This document shows, piece after piece, positions 46,771 through 56,700 of a DNA stretch of 64,000 nt. Under the pieces are notes generated by a model that did no database searches, was not told where the DNA came from, and saw only the letters and a list, made by a program, of their open reading frames with translations. The DNA is taken from the NCBI GenBank assembly GCA_052258065.1, contig JBQQPY010000002.1:806001-870000 (forward strand), in the 5' to 3' direction. This stretch comes from JBQQPY01 sp052258065 (lineage in GTDB: Bacteria > Pseudomonadota > Gammaproteobacteria > Enterobacterales > Enterobacteriaceae). Each line of letters starts with the position of its first letter. The first letter of the stretch is position 1. Made by a program: the position numbers and the translations under genes.

Positions 46771-47073
46771 TTACTCAGGCCGGCTGATGAAGTCCAGGTT
46801 CTGGCCTTCTTTCAGTGTGACATAAGCTTTTTTCCAGTTGCTACGACGACCGATACGCTGTCCGTGACGTTTGGTTTGCCCTTTAACGACAAGGGTACGC
46901 ACGTCGTTGACTTCGACTGCAAACAGTTTATGCACAGCGTCTTTAATTTCTGCTTTGGTGGCATCTTTAGCGACCTTGAGAACGATAGTGTTGTTTTTTT
47001 CCATCGCGATAGATGCTTTTTCAGAAACATGCGGCACGCGCAATACTTTTAGCAGACGTTCTTGATGAGTCAT
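46771..47073 (-). CDS. rplW: 50S ribosomal protein L23
   Basis: Tunnel-exit protein, docking site for trigger factor and SRP. 100 residues, as in E. coli. VLRVPHVSEKASIAMEKNNT near the start has the conserved Glu used by trigger factor. Overlaps rplD by four bases. Confidence 0.98.
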   Translation of the reverse strand: MTHQERLLKVLRVPHVSEKASIAMEKNNTIVLKVAKDATKAEIKDAVHKLFAVEVNDVRTLVVKGQTKRHGQRIGRRSNWKKAYVTLKEGQNLDFISRPE

Positions 47074-47675
47074 GTCAGCATCTCCTCAACTTTCTTAACA
47101 GCGGCAGCCGTCATAACAACTTTGTCGAAGGCGATCAAGCTAATCGGGTCAATACCTTGAGCATCACGGACGTCTACTTTGTAGAGGTTACGCGCGGCTA
47201 GAAACAGGTTTTCATCTAGTTGGCCGGTAATGATCAGCACGTCTTCCAACGCCATGTCTCTCAGTTTCTGTGCCAGCACCTTAGTTTTCGGCACTTCAAC
47301 AGAGAATTTTTCAACAACGATTAAACGATCCTGACGCACCAGTTCAGACAGGATGCTTTTTAGCGCCCCGCGGTACATCTTTTTATTTACTTTCTGACCG
47401 TGATCCTGCGGCTTCGCCGCAAAGGTAACACCACCAGAACGCCAGATCGGGCTTTTAACGCTACCAGAACGCGCACGGCCGGTGCCCTTCTGACGCCATG
47501 GTTTTTTACCGGAGCCGGTAACTTCGGCACGGTTCTTCTGACTGCGGGTTCCCTGACGGGCACCTGCTAAGTAAGCCACAACAACCTGGTGGATCAGCGC
47601 TTCGTTGAAATCACGCCCGAAGGTAGTTTCGGAAACAGTCAGCGCGCTTTGCGCGTCTTTCAATACTAATTCCAT
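47070..47675 (-). CDS. rplD: 50S ribosomal protein L4
   Basis: Structural protein and, in E. coli, the repressor of the S10 operon through both transcription attenuation and translation. 201 residues, as in E. coli. The tunnel loop GSGKKPWRQKGTGRARSGS is intact. Confidence 0.98.
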   Translation of the reverse strand: MELVLKDAQSALTVSETTFGRDFNEALIHQVVVAYLAGARQGTRSQKNRAEVTGSGKKPWRQKGTGRARSGSVKSPIWRSGGVTFAAKPQDHGQKVNKKMYRGALKSILSELVRQDRLIVVEKFSVEVPKTKVLAQKLRDMALEDVLIITGQLDENLFLAARNLYKVDVRDAQGIDPISLIAFDKVVMTAAAVKKVEEMLT

Positions 47676-47694
47676 TTCTATCTCCTCGACGTTA

Positions 47695-48324
47695 CTACGC
47701 CTTGACAGCCAGTTTAACGATCAAGTCACTACCGGTTGCCCCTGGAACAGCGCCTTTAACCAGCAGCAGGTTGCGCTCTACATCAACACGTACTACGTCT
47801 AAGTTCTGCACGGTTACGCGTTCGTTACCTAGCTGGCCTGCCATTTTCTTGCCTTTAAATACTTTCCCCGGAGTCTGGTTCTGACCGATAGAACCCAAAA
47901 CGCGGTGGGATAGTGAATTACCGTGAGTGGCATCCTGGGTACGAAAGTTCCAGCGCTTTACAGTGCCCGCAAATCCTTTACCTTTAGAGGTGCTAGTAAC
48001 GTCGACTTTTTTAACATCAGCAAACAGTTCTACGGAGATCCTCTGGCCAACTGTTGCTTCTTCGCCGTCTTCGACGCGGAATTCCCATAGACCACGGCCA
48101 GCTTCAACGCCTGCTTTCGCAAAATGACCGGCTTCCGGCTTGGTTACACGGTTGGTTTTTTTAGTGCCGGCGGTAACCTGGATTGCACGGTATCCATCAT
48201 TTTCCAGACCTTTAACCTGGGTTACGCGGTTTGCTTCGATCTCAATAACGGTGACGGGGACAGATGCCCCATCTTCGGTGAAGATACGAGTCATACCTAC
48301 CTTACGTCCGATTAAACCCTTCAT
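47695..48324 (-). CDS. rplC: 50S ribosomal protein L3
   Basis: Assembly-initiator protein near the peptidyl-transferase centre. 209 residues, as in E. coli. Contains GQNQTPGKVFKGKKMAGQLG, whose first part is the target of the PrmB glutamine methylase in E. coli. 32 bases after rpsJ. Confidence 0.98.
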   Translation of the reverse strand: MKGLIGRKVGMTRIFTEDGASVPVTVIEIEANRVTQVKGLENDGYRAIQVTAGTKKTNRVTKPEAGHFAKAGVEAGRGLWEFRVEDGEEATVGQRISVELFADVKKVDVTSTSKGKGFAGTVKRWNFRTQDATHGNSLSHRVLGSIGQNQTPGKVFKGKKMAGQLGNERVTVQNLDVVRVDVERNLLLVKGAVPGATGSDLIVKLAVKA

Positions 48325-48356
48325 TGTTTCAACCCCTCAATCATTCAATAACCTGA

Positions 48357-48668
48357 TTAACCCAGGCTGATCTGCACGTCTACACCGGCAGCCAAGTCTA
48401 GACGCATCAGCGCATCAACGGTTTTTTCGGTTGGCTCAACGATGTCAACCAGACGCTTATGAGTGCGGATTTCATACTGATCACGCGCATCTTTGTTTAC
48501 GTGCGGAGAAATCAAAATGGTAAAGCGCTCTTTGCGGGTCGGCAACGGAATCGGACCACGTACCTGGGCGCCAGTACGCTTGGCGGTCTCGACGATTTCT
48601 GCTGTTGATTGATCGATGAGACGATGATCGAACGCTTTTAAACGGATACGGATTCTTTGGTTCTGCAT
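48357..48668 (-). CDS. rpsJ: 30S ribosomal protein S10 (NusE)
   Basis: Head protein and, with NusB, a transcription antitermination factor. 103 residues, as in E. coli. MQNQRIRIRLKAFDHRLIDQ at the start and GVDVQISLG at the end. First gene of the 11-gene S10 operon. Upstream is decayed IS DNA rather than another gene. Confidence 0.99.
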   Translation of the reverse strand: MQNQRIRIRLKAFDHRLIDQSTAEIVETAKRTGAQVRGPIPLPTRKERFTILISPHVNKDARDQYEIRTHKRLVDIVEPTEKTVDALMRLDLAAGVDVQISLG

Positions 48669-48857
48669 GAGACCAGAGCTCCAATTATTTATAAACTTAA
48701 ATAATTACGCTTCTCACGCATCTTGATTAATGGAGAAGTGTAATCGTTTAGTGTTATCCCCTTATTGGGAATGTTGTTATCTGCGTTACCGCCTGAACGG
48801 TTAAGCGCGAATCTGAAGAGCAAGTTAGCTTGCTACTATAAAATTTATAACACAATT
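48669..48857 (-). promoter_or_regulatory. S10 operon leader
   Basis: About 189 bases of leader between the predicted start and the rpsJ ATG, close to the 172 of E. coli. The end GGAGCTCTGGTCTC before ATG matches the E. coli leader as I recall it. In E. coli L4 acts on hairpins in this leader; here possible pairing includes AACTTCTCC-like stretches, but I could not verify the L4-binding fold. Confidence 0.55.
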
Positions 48858-48863
48858 CTTTTT

Positions 48864-48891
48864 ATTATATGCAAATCTGCATAGAAAGCAA
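48864..48891 (-). promoter_or_regulatory. S10 operon promoter
   Basis: Minus strand: TTGCTT, 16 bases, TATAAT, with a perfect -10. Sits in the only well-preserved spacer DNA between rpsJ and the IS remnants upstream. Confidence 0.6.
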
Positions 48892-49009
48892 GTGCTGGCT
48901 ATGCAAAGCGATAAACGCTGCGGCAGTAAGCATCATGCTCCGCGTAAGTCGCAATATAAAAATACACAGTAGGACGGAAAGGCCTATCACATCCTAAAAT
49001 TGATCATAA

Positions 49010-49235
49010 TTTTTTTGAATAATTTAGTTTTTGCTTATATTCTAACTCAATACTAATTAGGTTAATTCTTGATAGTAAAGGCAGACAATATCGGTGCATT
49101 GTAATCTAAAGCTCTTCACCCAGGATAGAAATCCTAACTTTGTAGCACATCTTCTTCATTTTTCGTTATTTTTTATTCTGCATCTAAATTTGGTGTTTAG
49201 TCCCGAATCATGATATAGATCTTCTGTAAATAGCC
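49010..49235 (-). mobile_element. IS481-family remnant, 3' end only
   Basis: Starts with the right terminus seen at 18,985 and 22,565 (TTTTTTGAATAATTTAG) and continues with the eroded C-terminal coding part on the minus strand. It stops where a plus-strand IS481 copy begins, so two IS481 copies lie back to back. Confidence 0.55.
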
Positions 49236-49259
49236 CTGTGCATGGTAAGATAGATACTA

Positions 49260-49738
49260 TGTGGGTGTAGTTGAGTAGGAAACATCATGATGATTCAGCT
49301 CTATAGTGAGACAACTATAACACCTAAGATCAGAGCTATTCTTTAGGCAACCAGTAAGCCAGCATCTAATTTATGTAAGCGTTATAACGTCTCTGAACTG
49401 ACCGTTTCTAAATGAAAAGCTGGTGTTAAAGAGCATAGCAATGCTTCTTTTTCAAAAAACGCTATCGCCATCGAGGAAGAAGTGACTGTTTTCCTAAAAA
49501 ATATGCCTTTCTCCACCGGACGATCTGTTAGATCGTACACGAATTATTTAGCCCTCCGTATCTCAAGCTAGCCGGCGCTCCTTTCGCAGGCATGGATTGA
49601 GTCGTTTGCGTCACATAAAGAAGAAAGCACCAAAACTAAAGCAAAAGCGTTTAAAAGCTGTCATCTTATGGAGTGAGCACAGATCCAGCGACTCGCTGTA
49701 TTTTTATTTGTCTTTACAAAGCCAATAGCGCATTAAGA
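49260..49738 (+). mobile_element. IS481-family remnant, 5' half (interrupted)
   Basis: The plus strand from 49,286 reads MMIQLYSETTITPKIRAIL, a stop, then NLCKRYNVSELTVSK and IAIEEEVTVFLKNMP, the N-terminal helix-turn-helix part of an IS481 transposase. A type A IS630 copy begins at 49,739. The catalytic part resumes after it at 50,736. Confidence 0.65.
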
Positions 49739-50735
49739 GCACTTTTATCTATTCTAGTTTATTAAATGCCAACTCTTCTACATGCTATGGCTAATTTTTT
49801 CTCTAAGATCTAAATAGCAAATTCCTAGAGTGAATAATCAGATTGATTGAAGCAAGTAGCTCTGCACGTACAGCTACGAATAGATATTAAATAGACTATT
49901 CTACTGAAGCTTCTTGAAACAAGTAACTGGGTAAAACAAGAAGTTACAGCTCTAAAATATAGAAGAAATCCAAATTGCAAATCAAAATTTGATGCATATT
50001 CTGATTTTATTCAGACTCTTATTGATGCGTCTTGTGATCTAACATTATCCAAAATACAAGGCTAAAAAGTACTTTCAGCACTTAAACGAGCCCTGCTTAC
50101 CCTATCGAGCTTTTCATCGCCATATAATAACGATCAAAAAACCTTACACGCCACTAAACAAGAGCGCGACGATGCAGTTCATGAGCGCAAATTATAACCT
50201 GAAGAAATGTCATATTTTTCACCAGAAAAACTTATTCTTATTGATGAAACGGCAATCATAACAAATATGAGTAGTTCAAAAAGCTGCAGCAGATCAAATT
50301 AACGATGCCGGCCTTATATTCGACAGGCTTGCCGGGAAACTATAATACGCACTGTTTGCACCCATCTATCTGAATTAAGTCTAATTATTCTACTCGATAG
50401 TGAAATGAACGGAAATGCTTTTATGTAGAACAGGCACTTATTTCTTGAATTTATGCCAGGCAATATCGTAACAATGCATAATTTGGCCACTCATAAAGTT
50501 GATGGCGTATGAGAGACTATTAAGTCTAAAAATGCAATTCTTCTTTACCTTTAGCCCAATGCAGTAAGTTTACATTCTATCGAGATCGTATTTCGCAACC
50601 TGGAATCACTGATCAGAAAATCTGCATCAAGAACCGTTAATTCACTTTGTAATAAGATCGCTCAGGCTGCTCAGTTAATTTCCTATAAAATTGCTAAAAT
50701 TTTTTCGCAGCCGAATATAAACTCTCGAACACTTA
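49739..50735 (+). mobile_element. Decayed IS630-family element, type A, nested in IS481
   Basis: Left end GAGCACTTTTATCTATTCTA. Inside, the plus strand reads FSPEKLILIDETAIIT near 50,215-50,265 and other type A catalytic pieces near 50,400-50,600. The right end is eroded near 50,730. About 1 kb. Confidence 0.7.
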
Positions 50736-50900
50736 TAGACAATGGCAAAGAATTTACAAGTCGTTTTTGTGCTATGAAAATGCTCAGCTACCGAGAAATA
50801 TAAATTCAACTACTTATGCAAGAGCCTGATATAGAACAACATCTTAGCTTAGCAATGCACTAATAGATCTTTAGCCTATCTATAAAATATCGGTACAAAA
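50736..50900 (+). mobile_element. IS481-family remnant, 3' half of the interrupted copy
   Basis: Begins with DNGKEFTSRF (50,739-50,770), the second catalytic Asp region, and continues in a frame like EIYKFNYLC before it is lost. Continuation of the element at 49,260-49,738. Confidence 0.6.
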
Positions 50901-50985
50901 TAAAACTCGCCAAAAGCAATCATATTACTTTCAGGGATATGATATCTAGCCACAGTAGCAGAGTTAATAAAAGGGAGTGCGAGAC

Positions 50986-51494
50986 CTACTTACGAATACG
51001 GATGATTGGTGTTTCACCGATCACAACGTTGCCTGAAAATTTCACCAGCTCTTTAATTTCATCCATATTAGAAATTACTACCGGCGTTAAAGTTGATTTT
51101 GCTTTTTCTTCCAGCAACGATAGATTGAACTCGATCACAACGTCACCTTTTTTTACACGCTGACCTTCTTCAATTATACGCTGGAATCCTTCACCCTTCA
51201 GCTGAACGGTATCGATACCGAAATGGATAAACATTTCAATACCGCTATCAGATTCGATGGAAAAAGCGTGATTAGTCTCAAAAATTTTACTGATCGTACC
51301 GTCTAGCGGGGCGACTATTTTATTACCGCGGGGCTTGATAGCGATCCCATCGCCCACGATTTTTTCAGAAAAACAACGTCAGGAACATCTTCAATGTTTA
51401 CAATCTTCCCAGAAAGGGGAGCAACTATTTCAATGCTTCTCGTGTCTTTTTTGTTATCAGAAACTAAAGATTTCAGCTTATCAAAAAAATCCAT
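50986..51494 (-). CDS. crr: Glucose-specific PTS component EIIA-Glc, frameshifted
   Basis: Takes phosphate from HPr and passes it to EIIB-Glc; its phosphorylation state regulates adenylate cyclase and permeases. The ATG at 51,494 opens MDFFDKLKSLVSDNKKDTRS through DVPDVVF. The frame then shifts, and GDGIAIKPRGNKIVAPLDGT through IRIRK follows in another frame. Both active-site His (ETNHAFSIES and FIHFGIDTV) are intact. The break lies in GTTTTTCTGAAAAAATCG (about 51,358-51,375): a sixth T gives DVVFSEKIVGDG, a seventh A gives DVVFLKKIVGDG; either restores 169 residues, the E. coli length. Without rescue only a 123-residue piece remains. Confidence 0.88.
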
Positions 51495-51536
51495 TATCTT
51501 CTCCTAAACATTTAATATCGGGTCAGCGTCGTAAAA

Positions 51537-53264
51537 TCAGCAGAGCATTTTTTCTTCAATAAATTTATTGATTAGACTCATCAACTCTTCTGCTGTCGGC
51601 TCAGATAATGCTTTCTCTGCTAATGTCTTTGCATCGCTATAATTAATGTTACGAATAATTTTTTTAATGCGAGGAATAGAAATGGCACTCATGCTGAATT
51701 CATCCAATCCCATCCCCAATAAAAGTAGTGTGGCGCGTTCATCTCCGGCAAGCTCGCCGCACATACCGGTCCATTTCCCCGCAGCGTGAGACGCGTCAAT
51801 GACTTGTTTAATTAACATCAGTACTGCCGGAGACATTGGATTATACAGATTAGATATAAGCTCATTACCGCGATCCACGGCAAGAGTATACTGGGTTAGG
51901 TCGTTTGTCCCAATACTAAAGAAATCGACTTCCTGCATAAGATGACGCGCAATCACCGCGGCAGCGGGCGTTTCTATCATCACGCCGACTTCGATACCCT
52001 CGTCAAAGGTCTTACTCTCTTCGCGCAACTGCGCTTTCAATAGCGAGAGTTCATGCTTCAGGGTGCGCACTTCTTCAACGGAAATAATCATCGGATACAT
52101 GATGCGCAGCTTTCCGAATGCGGAAGCGCGAAGAATGGCGCGCAGCTGCGTATGCAACATCTCTTTACGATCCAGCCCGATGCGGATAGCGCGCCAGCCG
52201 AGGAACGGATTGTCTTCTTTCGGCAGTTTCATATAAGGCAAATCTTTATCGCCGCCGATATCCATAGTACGCACGATAATTGAACGGGTCGGCATGAATT
52301 CCGTTACCGCCTTATAGGCCCGAAACTGCTCTTCTTCATTAGGCAATGAATCACGGTCCATAAAAAGGAACTCAGTGCGATACAAACCCACCCCCTCTGC
52401 GCCGTTGCGTTCAGCGCCCGCCATATCGCGCACAGTGCCAATATTGGCGCAGACCTCGACCCGATGGCCGTCAAGCGTTATGGCGGGCAGATCCCTAAGC
52501 TTAGCTAGTTCACTCTTTTCAGCCGCGTATTGGCTTTGCAGCGCTTTCAGCGCTTCAATTACCTTAGCTTCAGGATTAATATAAATCTGGTTGTTTATAG
52601 CGTCTAGAATCAAATAATCGCCGTTAGCGACCCGCTTGGTAATGTTACCCGTTCCAACGATAGCCGGCAGCTCTAACGAACGCGCCATAATAGAGGTATG
52701 GGAGGTCCGGCCGCCAATATCGGTGACAAAGCCCAACACTTTATCTAGATTCAGTTGCGCGGTTTCCGACGGGGTTAAATCTAGCGCCACCAGCACAACT
52801 TCCTCGCTGATAGCACTCAGGTCAATAATCGGCATCGCAAGAATATTACGCAATAAACGTTTACCGATATCGCGTACGTCGGTGGCGCGCTCTTTGAGAT
52901 ATTCATCATCGAGTTTTTCCAGCGCCCTAGCCTGTTTTTCAATCACGGCATAGACGGCAGCATCCGCACTGGCGAGGTCTGCTTCGATAAAGGCCATGAT
53001 GTCCCGCTCAAGCTCTTCGTCTTCCAATAACATGATATGGCTTTCAAAAATAGCTTCTTTTTCTTTACCGAAGGTTTCATAGGCTTTAGTTTTGATTGCG
53101 TCTAGCTGCGCTGAGGCTTTGGCACGTCCGGCAAGAAAACGTTCAATTTCCGACTCGACTTTGTCTGGGCTAATTTTCCCCCGGTTAATGACAATTTCGT
53201 CTTCTTTCAGTAGCAGCGCTTTACCAAAGGCGATGCCGGGTGATGCTAAAATCCCTGAAATCAT
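51537..53264 (-). CDS. ptsI: PTS enzyme I
   Basis: Phosphoenolpyruvate-protein phosphotransferase, the first step of all PTS sugar uptake, cytosolic dimer. 575 residues, as in E. coli. The phosphorylated His189 is in TDIGGRTSHTSIMARS; the PEP-binding domain has RTEFLFMDRDSLP, FFSIGTNDLTQYTLAVDR and the catalytic Cys in TGMCGELAGD. Clean frame. It is 50 bases after ptsH and 42 before crr. No sugar-specific EIIBC is in the window, so the transported sugar is unknown. Confidence 0.98.
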   Translation of the reverse strand: MISGILASPGIAFGKALLLKEDEIVINRGKISPDKVESEIERFLAGRAKASAQLDAIKTKAYETFGKEKEAIFESHIMLLEDEELERDIMAFIEADLASADAAVYAVIEKQARALEKLDDEYLKERATDVRDIGKRLLRNILAMPIIDLSAISEEVVLVALDLTPSETAQLNLDKVLGFVTDIGGRTSHTSIMARSLELPAIVGTGNITKRVANGDYLILDAINNQIYINPEAKVIEALKALQSQYAAEKSELAKLRDLPAITLDGHRVEVCANIGTVRDMAGAERNGAEGVGLYRTEFLFMDRDSLPNEEEQFRAYKAVTEFMPTRSIIVRTMDIGGDKDLPYMKLPKEDNPFLGWRAIRIGLDRKEMLHTQLRAILRASAFGKLRIMYPMIISVEEVRTLKHELSLLKAQLREESKTFDEGIEVGVMIETPAAAVIARHLMQEVDFFSIGTNDLTQYTLAVDRGNELISNLYNPMSPAVLMLIKQVIDASHAAGKWTGMCGELAGDERATLLLLGMGLDEFSMSAISIPRIKKIIRNINYSDAKTLAEKALSEPTAEELMSLINKFIEEKMLC

Positions 53265-53314
53265 AACCTTACCTTACTCATGATACACATTAATTAAAAA
53301 AACCGAGCCGCATG

Positions 53315-53572
53315 TTACTCAAGTTCTGCCATCAGTTTAACTAAGTGTTCTACCGCTTTTTGTTCATCCTTACCTTCTGCGGCGATAGTAACTACGACAC
53401 TCTTTGTCAGACCAAGAGTTTGCAGTTTAAACAGGCTTTTCGCGCTGGCTCTTTTACTATTGTAGATCACAGTAATTTCGGAACTAAATCTTTTAGCTTC
53501 CTTCACAAATTGGGCGGCGGGACGGGTATGTAAACCATTAGGAGCGGTAATCATAACTTCTTGCTGGTACAT
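53315..53572 (-). CDS. ptsH: PTS phosphocarrier protein HPr
   Basis: Carries phosphate from enzyme I to EIIA proteins. 85 residues, as in E. coli. Phospho-His15 in PNGLHTRPAAQFV and Ser46 in SAKSLFKLQTL are present. First gene of ptsHI-crr. In E. coli cysK precedes it, and a cysK pseudogene is indeed found upstream on the same strand. Confidence 0.98.
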   Translation of the reverse strand: MYQQEVMITAPNGLHTRPAAQFVKEAKRFSSEITVIYNSKRASAKSLFKLQTLGLTKSVVVTIAAEGKDEQKAVEHLVKLMAELE

Positions 53573-53925
53573 TTTATTTCCCTAACTTAATAGATGATAT
53601 CAGTATTACATGGCTAAAGTTTAGTCTAAAGGTTTTACTTTAGCCTACATAGTTTTCGCGGAGTCTGTAGCCTAATAGTAGGCCATACTTGCACTGAAGG
53701 AGCGTCACGTCATTAATTGCTTAATCACGCTTTTTAAAGCACGAATATCTTTAATATTAATTATTATGCCGCTTTTTTCATAAATCGATAGGCCGCTGAT
53801 CACTTCTGTTTACTGCATAATAAATAGCCTGATTAATTTCATATTTAGAAATAATTGTCTTCTTAAATACAAGACAGGACCAACAAAATCAATTCGTGAT
53901 AGATTAAAAACATGATCCAGTCCAC
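53573..53925. other. Spacer between the cysK remnant and ptsH
   Basis: 353 bases with no gene. It should hold the pts promoters. I see no pair of -35/-10 boxes good enough to call, and no clear CRP site. Confidence 0.4.
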
Positions 53926-53953
53926 AAAAAGTACCCTAACGGGTGCTTTTTTC
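53926..53953 (-). terminator. Intrinsic terminator of the cysK remnant
   Basis: Minus strand GAAAAAAGCACCCGTTAGGG then TACTTTTTG: stem GCACCC/GGGTAC with loop GTTA, flanked by A and T runs. It lies 28 bases past the cysK stop and remains well formed although the gene is dead. It could work in both directions. Confidence 0.7.
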
Positions 53954-53980
53954 AATAAATTAGCTATAGTGGGCGTTATT

Positions 53981-54260
53981 CTAATTGAGGAAAATAAACA
54001 GATTAAGCAGCGCGGTTCTGAGATAGCGATTGCCGAAAGAGGGCCGCATTACTGCAATTTTTTAGCAATATCTCCCTCTTCCTGCAATTTCAGCGCTATT
54101 TTCACAGCGGCGCCAGAGGGAAATGCCGGCTAAAATGCCTGAATCTGCTATCAGACAGCACGTCGTTCTGACCACTTGATGATGAATAATTTTCTCAATC
54201 CGGTCGATAAGCTTCAGAGCTAGATTGTCTGTTGACAGACTGCCTAGGCAGCGATCTTCC
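53981..54260 (-). pseudogene. cysK: cysK (cysteine synthase A), 3' remnant
   Basis: Reading the minus strand: NLALKLIDRI near 54,220, ILAGIS near 54,130, SGAAVKIALKLQEEGDIAKK at about 54,113-54,055, then after a frameshift RPSFGNRYLRTALLNLFIFL and a stop at 53,981. These align with the C-terminus of CysK (NLDLKLVDKVIGI, SGAAVAAALKLQEDESF, LPSSGERYLSTALFADLF). The PLP-lysine half is not recognisable. With serB also lost, de novo serine-to-cysteine synthesis is broken at two points in this window. Confidence 0.85.
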
Positions 54261-54780
54261 TACAGAGGGACCTGAGTAGCTGGATTACTAAACTACTGCA
54301 GCATCAAGAAGCGCTAGGGGTGGATCTGAGAATTTTTCTGTCTGCACGACAGCACTTTTATCCCTTTTGTGTGTGCAGACGCCACGCTTGTCGTCATTCT
54401 TTCGCTAACTATTTCTTTCACTGATTAAACCGTAATTCCATACCTAAAGTAAGAATAAATAAAAAATCAGTAAAAATTAAAAAAATAAAATCAATCAGTT
54501 GCAATCAAGCAAGGCTAATTACTCAATAATTAAACCTGACTATGTGCTTTATCTAGCTAAACTTGAACAATTTTGGAAATAAACACGTTGCAAGTAAATG
54601 AATACTCTACTGAAAATATCAAAAACCCATAACGGTTAGTGACCATCTAATTCCTGACTAATATACGCTTTGTTACCTGGCCGAATTTAAGTGTCATTTA
54701 ACTGACATTATAACTTGAGAGTACTCGTATCGCGCTTTTTGGTAGTGACAAAGAACCCACAATTCCATACAGCCCTGTTA
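54261..54780. other. Eroded DNA upstream of the cysK remnant
   Basis: About 520 bases. The part to about 54,420 has coding-like composition and probably held more of cysK, but I could not align it. The remainder is AT-rich with nothing recognised. Confidence 0.4.
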
Positions 54781-55665
54781 AGACTAGTGTTATATCACTA
54801 TTAGACGAGTAAAGAGACCTCAGCTTGATACAAGTGTTGTCAGTAGCAAAATGCTAATTGATCTTGACGTTTACCTGGTCGGATTGTGCCTGCCAAGCAC
54901 CGACCTCACTTCACGATGCCTCAATATTGTCAATATGAGACAATTCAACCGATTAGTACATTGAGTGCTATTTCCGCCGCTATGTTTGAATGCATGAACG
55001 AATTCAAGACGATCTAATAAAGCCTTAAACTGATCCGACGGAAAGGGTAAGTACAACGAATCTAGGCTATAAATTTTAAGATTGTTCATAATCAGCGTAA
55101 CTCAGTGTGCGCGAGTATATTGTATTAAGATACTTTTAAGAGAGTAAGCTTAATCAATCTTGGTTCTATATTCATTCTATGCCCGTTCTATGCTCAGTCA
55201 TTTTAGTCAGCCGATAAGCCGCCAACAGCTCACTGGCGATGAAGACATTAAAGACTTGTAGTCGTTTGTATTGATTGTCTTTCCGAGTAGATTTTTATAT
55301 ATTAACGATAGCGGCATGCGCGTATGTCTAATAAATTCACGATGATTCTCCTCTATGCAAACCGCCGAATAGATCAGGTTATCGAGTTAATGACAGACGT
55401 CTAGCATATTCTCTATAGCCGCAACGAATTCGGCATTAGCCTCTGGCAGGCTAATCCAGCCGATCTTCGTCCACAATTTAGTTTATTTTTTAGTGTACGC
55501 CTTACTGTTTTACGCTAGATTGTTTTAACGCACTGCAGTTTCACTATCTTATCCGCAAGCAGTTGAAAGGTCTACTGTTTTTGCCTATCTTGGGGCTTAT
55601 TTCAGCTTACTATGCTTTACGAGATCGACCTCTGGATCACCCATTTTTGATCAAATCACCCTTTA
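54781..55665 (-). mobile_element. IS630-family type B remnant, 3' part (interrupted)
   Basis: The minus-strand type B C-terminus is near 54,820-54,880 and the linker region near 55,430-55,540, matching 1,080-1,200 and 7,620-7,740. At about 55,665 the sequence switches to a type A end; the type B 5' part is found again at 56,700-56,940. Confidence 0.65.
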
Positions 55666-56700
55666 TCTCTTTCGGTTTATATCCCGCAAAATTGTCGGAA
55701 TCTTTATCTTTATGAGCAATTAACTTAATAGCTTAAGCGATTACATTCCACAGCGAATTAACGGTTCTTTCTGCAAATTTTCTGAGCAGTAATTTCAGCC
55801 TAGGAAACCCCATTTTGATGGGATTTAAATCCGATGAATTAAAGCGGCAGATAAAGAAACATCGCATCTTTATCCTCAAAATCTTTTCGTATATAATCAA
55901 TTTTATGGGTAGATGAGTTATCGATTATCAGAATAATCTCTGGCATAAGTTCAGAAACAAGTCACTGTTCTACATAAGCAAGAAAAGCATGTCCGTTCAT
56001 TGCTCTATCTAGTAGCATAGTTGCACGTAATCCAGACAAACGCATGCCAACAGTACGCGTTCTCGTTCTCCAGTAGGCGCATGGGAAATCACTCCAGGAT
56101 TGTTAATCTCGTCTTCTGCGATCCCTTGATATACTAATACTTGTCTGTGTTACCGTTTTACCAAGAAAATAAGATTTTCTCATGAAAATGTAAAATTTCT
56201 TTAAACCGTAATTTACACGCATGTACTAGAGCGTCGCACTTTTGTTCAGTGGCATCTAGAGTCTTTTTTACCGTTATTATATGACGCTGATAAAGCAAAA
56301 TAAAGTGGTGCAGCTCGTTTGAATGCTGAGAGTGCTTTTCAGAGAGGCTTGTATTTTAAATAAGTTTAGACAATGATAATCATCAATAAGCGCCAGGATA
56401 AAATAAGAATGTGCATCAATTATAATCCATAATTCGGGTTTCTTCTAAGTTTGACTGTGCAAATTCTCGTTTTACGGAATGGCTTACTTTAATCAGGCGA
56501 AGTAAAAAAAACTGATTTGATATCTATCTGCTGCTGCACATTCGGAGCCACCTGACTCAATCAATCTAATTATTCGCAAGCTTTAGTAATCACTGCAAGA
56601 ATGCGCAATTGTGCCATTTAGGCCTTAGAGAAAAAATTAGCCAGATCATATAGATTAATAGATATTTAATAAACCTAAATAGATAAAAATTAATTTAACG
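55666..56700 (-). mobile_element. Decayed IS630-family element, type A, nested in type B
   Basis: Starts with an eroded type A end followed by GGTTTATATCCCGCAAAATT, as at 6,640. The minus strand has the type A C-terminal region near 55,740-55,830 and the N-terminal half near 56,330-56,470, where the sequence matches the other strand of 50,000-50,100. The far end is near 56,690. Confidence 0.65.
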
